DNA of 64,000 nt from Anthopleura xanthogrammica (taxonomy: Eukaryota > Cnidaria > Anthozoa > Actiniaria > Actiniidae). The stretch is from contig OZ025214.1 of assembly GCA_964019055.1 (NCBI GenBank), positions 12,347,163 through 12,411,162 on the forward strand, in the 5' to 3' direction. The notes beneath the pieces are model-generated. The model did no database searches, was not told the DNA's origin, and saw only the letters and a list, made by a program, of their open reading frames with translations. The translations under genes and the position numbers were made by a program. Below, in pieces: positions 23,204 through 33,318 of the stretch. Numbering within the stretch: the first letter of the stretch is position 1; the number at the start of each line of letters is the position of its first letter.

Positions 23204-26200
23204 TTAGCGCACAAACATTTTCCAAACGTCGCCACCTTTTGCAGTTGCTTCGTAGTCATCGCATCTATATTCACCTTGCATAAATGAAACTAGGCGTACC
23301 CCAGTCCAGGTAGCAGGTCGCTCGTACATTCTCCATTCACCAACGTATGGATAGCGGCCCCATTTGTTAGTCATTCCTCTGTTACTTTTACTGTAACCCC
23401 ATTTGTCACAGTTGACGGCAAGGAGGGAATTATCGTCTGGTAGACGAACATATGAATTGCAAGCGGTTGGAAATGGCGATTCGTTGACAACCAAGTACCT
23501 GTTAAGCAACAAAGACTCCAGTAAGATTAGAAAATAAGGCTTTCTTAAGAGCGCGCATAACGCACGTTCAAGAACAGCCGTTTCGAGCCTCCTTAAATAC
23601 GCACCTCACAACATCAAGTCCAAGATCATTTTTAGCAGTCATGACGTGAAATGTTCTTCCCACAGACACTTTACGACAGAAGTAGCGAATTTGCGTAAAA
23701 CCCATGTCTTTCTTCAATTCCAGTAGTGCAGGTTGAGCAATAAACTGGTATAGGGTGAGATTGGTTATTCTGCGGTAGTCAGAAAGCTGTTCGTATGCAT
23801 CGCTTGCTGGAGAAAGGAAAGTGACATTCCTGATGAGGGTCCATCCACCTAGATAGAATACAGTATTTAAAGTATTGTTTTCAGATACAAGTCAAAATTA
23901 ATTTACATTTTACCTCCATCTGTTTTCATGTCACAGTAGACAGTGAATGGGTTTCCTGTGCTGTTTGGGTCGATCCAATATCTGCCATCTCCAGTGTCTT
24001 GACCAAGTGATTTGATGCTCAGACAAGATTTTCCAGGAAGATTGGGCTTGGATCCATCGAAACCTGGAATATCATTGAATGAATTCAACCAAATTGCAGC
24101 CACGGAAATGAAACAAGCAGGCAGACAAACAGATAAAAGGACTGACAGGCATGCAAGGAGGCAAGGAGGCAAGGCAGAAAAGAGGTAAGCAGGCAATTAG
24201 CAGACAAGAATGCAAGAAGACAAGGAAGAAAAGAGACAGGCAGGGAGGCAATAAGGCAAAAAAGGCAACGAGGCAACGAGGCAACGAGGCAACGAGGCAA
24301 CGAGGCAACGAGGCAACGAGGCAACGAGGCAACGAGGCAACGAGGCAACGAGGCAACGAGGCAACGAGGCAACGAGGCAACGAGGCAACGAGGCAACGAG
24401 GCAACGAGGCAACGAGGCAACGAGGCAACGAGGCAACGAGGCAACGAGGCAACGAGGCAACGAGGCAACGAGGCAACGAGGCAACGAGGCAACGAGGCAA
24501 CGAGGCAACGAGGCAACGAGGCAACGAGGCAACGAGGCAACGAGGCAACGAGGCAACGAGGCAACGAGGCAAGAAGACAAGGAGACGACCAGGAGACGAG
24601 GCAATGACGCACGAACTCAAGTAAGGAGTCTGAAACCTTGATAGAAAGACTACAGACACTATGACTATGAATATGGAAACTTCGTCACGGTACGGAAATA
24701 ACGACATCGATATCATCACACCGTCATCAATCATCTGTGTTCTGCTACTCACCAAACCATGTTTCGCAGTGTTTTCCTGTATATCCGGGTTTGCAGGAAC
24801 ACACAAAGGAATCAGAACAATCAATGTAGCTGCACGTGCCGCCATTTTGACAAGGAGAAGAGGAACACACAGGTTCTGGCTGTTGAAAATGGAAACAATG
24901 TTGCATGAACATCTGTAAATTGATAACCAGTACTACTTTTTTTTCAGATTTGTCGAAATTTGAACGAATTGCCGGCTTTCACTTACGTCATCATCAATTT
25001 CAAAAGCCTAATTTCACAATATAATCAAAATAAAGCTCCATATTCTTGTAAAGCGGTGAAAACTATATATACTGGCAAAGTTTTAAGGCTGTAGATTATT
25101 TCGTTGTGGAATAATGGGCAAGGAAACATGAAGCATTTTTTGGTAAAAATGTATGGAGCGGCCATGTTGGTGTCCCACTAAGGAACACCAATATGGCGGA
25201 CGAATTTTCAACGGCTTAAAATGATAGAATATTCAATATTTTCAATTAAATTCCACTGCAATATACTTCAAATAGAGATTTTAAACGTACCTAAGGCAAA
25301 ATCTTTCACCTAGGGTAAATTAATTTTGATTTTCATCGTTATTTAGATACACGTGACAGTATTGCGTGACACAAATTCAACCTTCATAACTCGGGAACCA
25401 AACATCAAAATGACTCGAAACTTTTTCCTGTGACTTATATCACTGATATCTAAAACATATTCTAGAAATGTTTTTGTACGATGTATAGTTTAGATTTTGA
25501 GTTTTTGATGACGTCACGTGAAAGCCAGCAATTGGCTAACTTTTCGTTTGCGTGAGGATATTTAGCAAAATATTCTTACTAGTTTTAATACACAACACGA
25601 CAGTTTTAAGTTTAATAGCTGACATGTTTCAGCAGCCCTGCTACCATCATCAGTGTAAATGATTCAATTAGCAAACTCGTCTCAGAAAGAACGTTTTTTA
25701 CTCTGTCCAGCTCAGTTGACTCACGCCTCGAAGCCAGGTTTTCTGTGCATCAGCCACATTAGCTACAATGGTTCCATGGGTATACTATGTACCACGCAAT
25801 GATTGATGGGATAGTCATGGGTCCTAGCTTTTCTGGGTCTAACATTGTCTACACCACAGCGAGCCCAATTTAGATAAAAGTAAGAGGTGAAAATAAAATG
25901 GGGAAAAAATCGCGTTTAATTAATTTTTTTTCATTCCAGGACAAGATAATGTTCTGGTGCATTATCTTGACCTGGAATTATTTCCCAATTTTAATTTCAA
26001 CTTTTACTTTTATCTAAATTGGGCTCCCTGTGTCAACACTTACGAATTGTTCAGCATCATGGTACGAAAATCCCTGCTTCATGACGTAATCAGATGGCTT
26101 GGAAGATTTCGTCTGGTCACTAAGCTCACACTTATGTAATGGAGAACCAGTTTCTTGGTAATTGTACGAATTACAATCAGCTGAACCAAGACATTGCTGC

Positions 26201-26460
26201 GCACAATCAAAACCGCAACTGACGTCATGGGTTCTTATCACGTGTTTTTGCAAAACTCGATCTACAAAGGTACAAAAAATAATTCATTTCTTCAAATATT
26301 TTTCCCACATGTAAGTAATTAGTTAGTTTATTTGTTATTTTTTTTAACCTTTTCCAATTTTCTGAAAGATTCCTTTTCTTTTACAAACGCCTCTGAAGGG
26401 ACCGGATCCATAGGAGCCCACTGCGCATGTCACAATTAATAGAAAGACCGTCGACGACAT
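23204..26460 (-). CDS. Secreted PAN/EGF/fibrinogen-like domain protein, six exons
   Basis: Exons from 5' to 3': 26349-26460, 26044-26261, 24753-24879, 23914-24063, 23605-23848, 23204-23498. They join in frame to 381 aa. Residues 1-18 ([18 protein letters not shown]) form a signal peptide. Residues about 40-108 are a PAN/apple-like module ([20 protein letters not shown] ... KCELSD). Residues about 113-150 are an EGF-like repeat ([15 protein letters not shown] ... [12 protein letters not shown]). Residues about 160-381 form a fibrinogen/COLFI-like domain with [22 protein letters not shown] and GGGWTLI. The order signal-PAN-EGF-fibrinogen-like is common in anthozoan secreted and skeletal-matrix proteins, with likely roles in matrix or lectin-type binding (inference). 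A 5' UTR acceptor lies just upstream (26470-26471), so a noncoding first exon exists further right. Intron 3 contains the 8-bp satellite. Confidence 0.82.
24265..24571. repeat. (GAGGCAAC)n octamer satellite
   Basis: About 38 almost perfect copies of GAGGCAAC. Since 8 is not a multiple of 3, all six frames stay open with a 24-base period, producing long artificial reading frames. It lies in the intron between the EGF exon and the first fibrinogen-like exon. Confidence 0.97.
24969..25532. mobile_element. Inverted-repeat element in the PAN/EGF gene intron
   Basis: The left end (TTGCCGGCTTTCACTTACGT, then CATCATCAA) is mirrored by TTTGATGACGTCACGTGAAA followed by GCCAGCAA on the right. The body is about 560 bp, too short for a transposase, and includes a mirrored pair AACACCAATATGGCGG / GCGGCCATGTTGGTGT near 25155-25200. 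Confidence 0.65.
25612..25670 (-). other. Hammerhead-ribozyme-like motif, minus strand
   Basis: Reading the minus strand, CACTGATGA is followed by a 6-bp hairpin GGTAGC-AGG-GCTGCT and then GAAACATGTC. This contains the hammerhead CUGAUGA and GAAAC boxes around a stem II, with one extra U at the stem base. Such motifs mark Penelope-like elements in cnidarians; no adjacent reverse transcriptase was found. Confidence 0.35.
25858..26029. mobile_element. CAGSGAGCCC-type MITE beside the PAN exon
   Basis: The left end CAGCGAGCCCAATTTAGATA is mirrored by TATCTAAATTGGGCTCCCTG. The inner pair ATTCCAGGACAAGATAATG / CATTATCTTGACCTGGAAT is mirrored too. The element is about 172 bp and its end lies 14 bp from the PAN exon donor side. 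Confidence 0.8.
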
Positions 26461-26989
26461 TACGCTTTTCTGAAAATAAAAATAGTGAAAAAAAAATTCT
26501 AAAAATTCAATTGCAAAAAAATTGATCTATTTTATCTTGATATCTCAAGGAGAGGATCCAGGTGAAATTAGGAGGATAGCCACCTCTCTTGAAGTATACA
26601 TCAAGTTTTTTTCAGGCTATTGATACAATTTGAAGGTTTAAACATTAAATATTAAACATATTGCAGAAAAAAAATATTTAAAAAAACAACATGGAGGAAC
26701 CGTATTTATTTGTGATGACTTGTTTTTTAAACACCCACAAAGACGCCACCTGCACGTGCACATACTAATGGATTCAACTTTACAGCATAAAAATGCGCAA
26801 CTTTGAAACAGTATTTGCACAGCTTTTAGTTCCTTAATGAATAGTTTGTAGACTTTATCATTAATTAGTCCCCAGAAAATCAACAGTGTTCTTGTGATTC
26901 ATAAATGTTTGAATGCTTATACCTGAGTTCCAGTTGATCTAATTTTTTATAATTTATACAAAATTCTTTTTTTATATTTTCAATTTCTT

Positions 26990-27260
26990 TGGGGTTTTTT
27001 TTTTATTAATTTATTCTTTTGTTTTGTTTTGTTTCTTTTGTTGTTGTTTAGCTATCTCTTGTTGGTTTTATTGTGTTTCTTTTTGTGTTTTTTTTTGTTT
27101 GTTTTTTTTTGTTTTTTTTTGTGTTTTTTTTTTTTTTTTTTTTGTTTTTTTTTTTTTTTTTGCGTTTTTTTTTTGTTTTTTTTTGTGTGTTTTTTTTGTG
27201 TTTTTTTGTGTGTTTTTTTGTGTTTTTTTTGTGTCTTCTTTTTGTGTCTTTTTTCACTGT
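26990..27260. repeat. T-rich (GT8)-like low-complexity block
   Basis: Long T runs are broken by single G or GTG, for example GTTTTTTTTG repeated with changing spacing. Apparent phenylalanine-rich frames on the + strand and lysine-rich frames on the - strand are artefacts. Confidence 0.95.
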
Positions 27261-27689
27261 GTGTTAACGCTTATGGAAATTTTATACCATTCATATATCA
27301 AATTATATATTTATACCATTGTGGCTGCATCATTGGAAACACGAACACGAGCAATGGTATATCAAGACGCACTAATGACAACAGATAACTCAATCATTCC
27401 CAATGATTAATAAGTATGATTAAAATGTTGAATTTCGCATTTTGTTTTGAAGCTTGTGACGAAGAAGTAAGCTACGACTAGACGTGGACCGTCTCTTTGA
27501 GTTGTTTAATTATTGATGCCCTATAATGTTGTTTGTCTCTCTCTCTCTCTCTTTTTTTCTTTTTCGCATTTTTTTTACTGTATTCTTTTAATCATAATAC
27601 ACTTTTTTCAATGATTTTAAGGATATAAATTTGTCACGTCAATGCTGATATCAACCCAAAGAATTACATGCTTTTGAAACGACATGTAA

Positions 27690-27912
27690 GGCGCAGATAC
27701 ACTGTGCAACATTGCTTGCAACATTGCTTGCAACATTGCTTGCAACATTATAATTACAGTACTATTTCAGCAGCCAAATCTGAGAAAATCTAGATTTTTC
27801 CACTTAATTTACAAAGATAGTACAAATTACATAAAAATAATAAAACAGACGTTCAAATTTTTATATTTTAGTTTCATGTTGCACGCAATGTTGCACCGTG
27901 GATCGGAGCCTG
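27690..27912. mobile_element. Small MITE with a TTGCTTGCAACA tandem repeat
   Basis: The left end (GGCGCAGATACACTGTGCAA, CATTGCTTGCAACAT) is mirrored by ATGTTGCACGCAATGTTGCA followed by CCGTGGATCGGAGCC. The 12-bp unit TTGCTTGCAACA occurs about three times at the left end. Confidence 0.65.
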
Positions 27913-28485
27913 TAGTAGTCACGAAATGTTAAGTCCACTTGAGTCTCACGTATTGTTAACAATTAATCAACGAAAACTCTGGGCGTCACAGAAATATGGA
28001 CTTTTAAGAATTATAATAAAAGTTTACTTACCAGTTTTTCGTAGTACAACTTGATGTGGAGTTTACACGATATTCATATACATATGTCTGCGTAAATATA
28101 TTTATCCTTATATGTAAAAATTCTTAAGCCAATTCCTAAAATTCAAACAAAACACATGCGTAACAACAAGTGAATGGCATGAACTGGACAATGATTGGTT
28201 AGAAATGATGTGACGTTAATAGAAACTTGGACACATTCAGTCCCTCCCAAATGAATAAGGGAACACTGACGACATAATACTTGAATAATCTTCTTTATTA
28301 CCAGGACGAGAAAATGTCAATACTCGAATTTATTTGAGTGACCATGAAACCATGATTCCAAGTCGAGGTTGGACTTCATATGTTCATACATTTACTGTAT
28401 TTTATCAAGTTCAACCTCGACTTGGAGCGAATTTGAGAAAGTTCTATACCGACTCGTATTCAATATCAGTAAAAAACCGCGTATC

Positions 28486-28891
28486 GAGATTTTTCATGTG
28501 ACGTCACAATGTAGAGAAATTTCTGAAAAAGGAGTTGATATTCAAAGTTTTCATACAGATATTAGTAAAACTGTGAAGTTTCGTGAAGATCGCGCGTAAA
28601 CTATCGAAGATATGAATTTTTAAAAACATGAAATTTTACAAAGAAATGTATGTTGGTAGGCAAAATTTGCCTGCCAACATACATTTCTTTGTAAAAGTTG
28701 TCAAATTCAAAAATTCATACATTCTCTGGATTATGGACAATCTTCACGAAACTTTGCAATTTTAATAATATCTACATGACAAATTTGATTGCGAACTTCT
28801 TTTCTTGATTTTAATCACGAAAAAAAAATGTTTTAATTTAAAAACGAATTTTTTTTTTTTTGGATTACGTGGCGTCAAAGTGAAAAACCTC
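28486..28891. mobile_element. Head-to-head dimer of the GAGGTTTTTCAC MITE
   Basis: The ends are GAGATTTTTCATGTGACGTC and GGCGTCAAAGTGAAAAACCTC. The centre at about 28632-28695 is an almost perfect palindrome (ACAAAGAAATGTATGTTGG ... and its complement around GCAAAATTTGC). Each arm resembles the monomer at 18180-18374, so the element is two monomers joined in opposite orientation. Confidence 0.75.
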
Positions 28892-29469
28892 CATAAGAAC
28901 CTAGATTTTTCCAAGTTAGCCTAAAAAGGTTCTTATGGAAATGGTATTTAATGGAATTTTAGGCAATTTAGGTTCTTAAATGGGTTCTTATTTTGATGAG
29001 AAAGAAGAGTGTTTGGTAGCTGTACAGTATATTTATATATGGAAAATACAATTTTCTCTAGAAACTTCTAGATAATAACCATAGCTAAAACATTTTTTAG
29101 CCTAACAGGTTCTTAAATTCTAGGTTCTTATCACAGGTAGCCCAAGCTGGGTTTCTGTGGTGTCATATTATAAGAAAATGTATGGGGAACTATAAAAAAC
29201 CTCAATAAAATCGTCAAAATGTGAAATAAAGTGAATAAATCTTAGCTGACCTTTGAGAAGTTATACCTCTATCGCCCTACCTGGTTAGAATTCGGATTAA
29301 GCCAGTTTTAGCATTTTTTCCCTCCACTGTTTTTTTACTTGTTTCATAAAATGATTAACTTCACCCAGGATCCTCCGCGCTCGCTCAAAATTTCAAAACG
29401 AGGCAAGACATTTCTCGGAAATTTTCAGTCTATTGTAAATTCGACCTTATACACGTCTGGGTCCCTGCA
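28892..29469. promoter_or_regulatory. TRIM-NHL upstream region
   Basis: Upstream of the TRIM start. The short phrase AGGTTCTTA recurs four or five times between 28920 and 29130, so part is a degenerate repeat. No TATA box at a convincing distance was seen. The ATG at 29470 is in a CCCTGCAATGGCT context. Confidence 0.35.
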
Positions 29470-31728
29470 ATGGCTACTTTAAAAGCATACGTTGATGACT
29501 TAGAAAAAGAACTTACTTGCTCTATTTGTATCGAAATTTTCGAAGATCCAAAAGCGCTTCCATGTCTTCACAGCTATTGTTCAAAATGTATTAATGATTG
29601 GTTCGAGAGATGCAAGAAACAAGCAGTCGAGTTTACATGTCCAACATGTAAATCAGGAAATATCGATTTACCAGATGGCGATGCTTCGAAGCTTCGTTCT
29701 TCATTCTACTTGGATGCTCTTCTACGACTGCTTCACGCTATGAAAAGCACAACAGATAAGGAGCAAAAGAATTTACCTGAGTGTGTGAGCTGCGAAAAAT
29801 CTCAAGTTTTGGCCGCATTTTGCCCAGAATGTAACGGATTGATCTGCGAAGACTGCATTAACTCGCATAAGAAGATAAAACAACTTCGAACAGGGCATCA
29901 CACTATGTTGCTGAAAGAGTTTAAGCAAGAAAACGTGGATAATTACATCAAGAATCAAATGCTTTGTAAAAGGAGATTTCACGAGAAAAAAAGGCTCGAA
30001 TACTACTGCAAAGAAAAGAACTGCAAAGAGTGTATTTGTCAAAATTGTGCTACTTTATATCATCAAAATCATTGCATGTGCAAGTTAGAAGAAGCTGCTG
30101 AAGAAATCAAAACAGCAATGGAACAAGACGTGAATCGAGTGAACCAGTTGACCGACAAATACGAAGAAGAACTTGAACAATCCAAACAAAATATGGAGAG
30201 GATTCAAAAAGAAATCAACTCAGCTAAGGAAGATGTTCACAGCACCGTAGACGCTTTGGTCAAGACACTAAAACAACATGAAGTTAAGATGATCGAAACG
30301 TTAGATGAAGTTTTACTTGAGAAAGAAAAGGAAATCAGAGACGAACAAACTGATTTAACCAACGGAATTAATCATTTAAGTGAATATAAGCAGTACTGTC
30401 AATCTGTACACGAGAGGAATGTGGCGTGTGAAATCCTTGAGAGTGAGGAAGCAATAAAACAAAGAGGTCAGACATTGCTAGACACGCTTACTCTACTTTA
30501 TAGCAGGTCAATTCACCGTAACGCGACATACATGTATACTGCTGATCAAGAGATTTTGGAGTCCTTGCAAAACGTCGGGAATATCTACAAACATGTTACA
30601 GATCCTTTAAGATGTTCAATCGAATCTTTGAAGGACGGTAGATGTGCATTTGAGCATGAGTTTCACATTGTCACGAGAAATGCTGAAGGAGAACTATGTT
30701 ACACAAGGGAAGAGTCGATTGATATAAGAATCAAGGACGTCGAGGGCAACGAGGTAGAAAAATTAGTCGTTGGCAAGCAAACAGGGAAATATCGCCTAAG
30801 TTACAAAGCAAAAAGACCTGGGCTTCACGAAATCCAGGTGAATATTGGAGGTGAACCGATAAAGAACTCGCCACAGAATGTAAACTCACTCGATGCAAAG
30901 ACAGAGTTTAAACTCGTGAAAATGTTTGGAGAAAGAGGATGCGGTAAAGGTCAACTAGATAAGCCTACAACTATATCCCTTAGTGATAAAGGCGAGATAG
31001 CCATTGCAGAATGCAATAACAATCGAGTGCAGATATTCAATCACCAGGGGGAACATCTAAGAGATTTTTCCCAAGGAGAAAGTGCATTGTATAAACCTTT
31101 TGGTGCTGTTTTCAACGAAGACAAAATTATTGTTATCGACCAGCCCGAAAACCATGGCAGGATCCAAGTATTCGATTTGAATGGAACATTTGTAAAAACT
31201 ATTTATAGACCTGAAGGCTGGTTTCGACCTGGAGCAATGTGTACTACAGAGGATAATAACATTGCAGTTACATGCTGGGGAAAGGACGACCTTGGCATAA
31301 AGTCCAGCGTCAAGATTTTCACTAATCAAGGGGAATTGGTTTTTGAATTTCCAGCTGGTCTTGACAAAGATGAGCAGCCTTGTTATATTGCTTATGGTGA
31401 TGGCAAATATTTCATTTCTTATTTTGAGAAAGACTTTATTGCAGTTTTTGACAAGAATGGCAAGTTTTTGAGCAAGTTTGGCAAAAAAGGCAAGAAGGAT
31501 GGACAGTTTAATGGAATAGGAGGCTTAGGAATCTTTGGTCCAGACATGATTCTTGTCTGCGACGTGAAAAACCACCGTGTCCAGTTGCTAACACAAGATG
31601 GACAATTCATAAGATCACTTGGTGGCTTCGATGTGGGAACAAGAAGCCCTGCTGATGTAGTTGTTACAGCTCATGGCCAGGTCTTTGTGTTGGAGTGCAT
31701 CGGTAATCGAGTTCAAATGTGGTCTTAA
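29470..31728 (+). CDS. TRIM-NHL E3 ubiquitin ligase (RING, two B-boxes, coiled coil, filamin, NHL)
   Basis: A single uninterrupted exon encodes 752 aa. The C3HC4 RING has C17, C20, C32, H34, C37, C40, C57 and C60. A B-box 1 follows at about 105-150 (CVSCEKSQ ... CEDCINSH) and a B-box 2 at about 166-208 (CKRRFHEKK ... YYCKEKNCKECICQNC). A long charged coiled coil covers about 210-345, a filamin/ABP280-type Ig domain about 378-478 (ESIDIRIKD ... GLHEIQVNIGGEPIKNSP), and NHL repeats about 485-752 (KGQLDKPTTISLSDKGEIA, NNRVQIF, HRVQLL, NRVQMW). This is the architecture of class VII TRIMs (TRIM2/3/71), cytosolic ligases that also bind RNA or cargo through the NHL propeller. TRIM-NHL genes are strongly expanded in cnidarians, so a one-to-one ortholog cannot be named. 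The absence of introns suggests descent from a retrocopy. Confidence 0.93.
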   Translation: MATLKAYVDDLEKELTCSICIEIFEDPKALPCLHSYCSKCINDWFERCKKQAVEFTCPTCKSGNIDLPDGDASKLRSSFYLDALLRLLHAMKSTTDKEQKNLPECVSCEKSQVLAAFCPECNGLICEDCINSHKKIKQLRTGHHTMLLKEFKQENVDNYIKNQMLCKRRFHEKKRLEYYCKEKNCKECICQNCATLYHQNHCMCKLEEAAEEIKTAMEQDVNRVNQLTDKYEEELEQSKQNMERIQKEINSAKEDVHSTVDALVKTLKQHEVKMIETLDEVLLEKEKEIRDEQTDLTNGINHLSEYKQYCQSVHERNVACEILESEEAIKQRGQTLLDTLTLLYSRSIHRNATYMYTADQEILESLQNVGNIYKHVTDPLRCSIESLKDGRCAFEHEFHIVTRNAEGELCYTREESIDIRIKDVEGNEVEKLVVGKQTGKYRLSYKAKRPGLHEIQVNIGGEPIKNSPQNVNSLDAKTEFKLVKMFGERGCGKGQLDKPTTISLSDKGEIAIAECNNNRVQIFNHQGEHLRDFSQGESALYKPFGAVFNEDKIIVIDQPENHGRIQVFDLNGTFVKTIYRPEGWFRPGAMCTTEDNNIAVTCWGKDDLGIKSSVKIFTNQGELVFEFPAGLDKDEQPCYIAYGDGKYFISYFEKDFIAVFDKNGKFLSKFGKKGKKDGQFNGIGGLGIFGPDMILVCDVKNHRVQLLTQDGQFIRSLGGFDVGTRSPADVVVTAHGQVFVLECIGNRVQMWS

Positions 31729-32726
31729 TGCGTGACTTAACATGGCTTAAACCATCCAAGGTTCTAATGTTATAAACATCTTACATGTGAGTATTCATGG
31801 ACAAATTTCATCTCATTAATTATTAGACAAAACATTGATTACATCAATGCCTGTAAACTTGTGGTAAATACACTCAGTGGCTCTAAGATTTAGTTTTTAG
31901 GATCGATTCCCCTAGAATATATAGATAATTCAAATAATGTTGTCGTTGAAAAAAATGCCTCAAGTTTTGAGAGTGGAATTATGAAATATATTTCACCGTG
32001 GTATTCTTACGATATAGGAGTCACTGTACGCTTGCCAACTGAATTATCTAATATATGTAAACTAGTTTATGTAGAGCTGAGCTGCTCTTAGAATAGTGAA
32101 ATCGGTGACATTCGTCACAGAGTCACTGTACGCTTGCCAATTGAATTATCTATATGTAATCTAGTTTATGTAGAGCTGAGCTGCTCTTAGAATAGTGAAA
32201 TCTGTGACATTTGTGTAAGAGTGGTTTTACTTAACCTTAATCTTATTTCAATTATTTTTAGTTTGTTTTGTGTCTATTCCTGTCTACTTCACATTTATTT
32301 ACACATTTTACCGTGACAAGTAATTTTTCTTCCAAAGGATAAGTAAAATCAGACTCAAATATAGACCAATCAGTTAGGGATTTTGAAAATTCTTAAAACT
32401 CCTTCAAAAATCCTGGACTTTGAAGTTAATATTTATGGAATTTTTATGGAATTATTATCTAATCGATTTTTATGGGCACTTGAAAGCCCTTTAAAGGCCA
32501 AATTGGAAAAAAGACACTGTCATTATCAGTTTAATAACCCTAATAAAGATTTATTATTATCATTATTATCTCAAGAAAAAAGTTAAATATTTGAAAATTA
32601 CAGTAAGAAATTTCTGTCTGAAACCTTGATAAGCAGGATTTTAAACTTTGTTCTTCTGCATTTGGTTTGAGGGTTCTTGCATAAAATCTCAAAACTGTAA
32701 ACTTAAGAATCTTTTAGTTATGATCA
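31729..32726. other. TRIM 3' flank with a tandem duplication
   Basis: After the TRIM TAA there is AT-rich sequence with two direct copies of a unit of about 100 bp (32019-32120 and 32121-32214, each with AGTCACTGTACGCTTGCCAA and TAGAGCTGAGCTGCTCTTAG). The left flank (GAGAGTGGAATTATGAAATA) resembles the flank of the element at 17347. No exon was recognised. Confidence 0.6.
32019..32214. repeat. Two-copy direct tandem duplication
   Basis: Both copies contain AGTCACTGTACGCTTGCCAA, CTAGTTTATGTAGAGCTGAG and CTGCTCTTAGAATAGTGAAA in the same order with few differences. Copy lengths differ slightly because of a small AT-rich indel. Confidence 0.85.
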
Positions 32727-33318
32727 GGGACTGGTCATTAAGTAAACAGGGGGATAGTAGGGGTAAAAACAGGGGGTGGGTCACACAATTTTGAACTCCT
32801 TAAAAAGGGTGGGCAGCCTATAGAACTGTACATTAGAGAGAGTGGGCCATGCTTTTTTGAGAACGTAAAAGAAATTCCTAGAATAAAAGGAGCCCTGCTT
32901 AATTCATTAAAGTTGATGATCCACCATCTTGAAATTTTAATGAAACCCCTGATAACCTAAAATAACAACAAAGAACTTTAAAAAGAAAAGACAATTTAAT
33001 TGTGACTGAGAGCATTGGGATGTAAATATTAATTACTACGGTACTGAAAACAATATTCATGTTACTAATGTTGTAATAGCTATTTGAATAAAATAGTAGT
33101 CTTGAAATAACTGTATTTGACCATGTGTTAGACCACACATCTTTATTTTACAATGGTGGGTCATTTGCAATCCCTACTACATGGAAACTTGGGGGAGTCA
33201 TTACTCTATCGACCTTGATTGGTTTATATTGGGCCAGCCAAAGAAAAAAAATCCTTCAAATCCTGTTTCAAATCCTCCTCGTTCCTCCCCCCTTTTTTTA
33301 CTTTATGACCAGTCCCTT
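32727..33318. mobile_element. hAT-like non-autonomous element
   Basis: The left end CAGGGACTGGTCATTAAGTA is mirrored by TACTTTATGACCAGTCCCT on the right, with GGGGG and CCCCC runs just inside. The CAGGG terminus fits hAT elements. At about 590 bp it cannot encode a transposase and no reading frame of note is present. An exact 8-bp target duplication could not be confirmed. Confidence 0.65.

Larger units (their letters stand above)
26471..28485. other. Intergenic and probable 5' region of the PAN/EGF gene
   Basis: This region lies between two divergent genes (PAN/EGF on -, TRIM on +). It includes a T-rich low-complexity block (27000-27260), a CT run near 27537-27552 and a small MITE (27690-27912). 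A near-perfect hairpin CCAAGTCGAGGTTGGACTT / AAGTTCAACCTCGACTTGG is at about 28357-28425. No exon was recognised. Confidence 0.5.

Noticed and set aside
24265..24571. Regular short repeats suggestive of a CRISPR array
   Set aside because: Units are contiguous 8-mers without spacers, in a eukaryotic intron.
24072..24845. A 257-codon minus-strand frame with SLPRCLVA repeats
   Set aside because: It is the octamer satellite read through; true exons (EGF and fibrinogen-like) lie in other frames and are bounded by splice sites.
27024..27410. Poly-Phe frame resembling a membrane protein
   Set aside because: T-rich low-complexity DNA without start context, splice sites or domain content.
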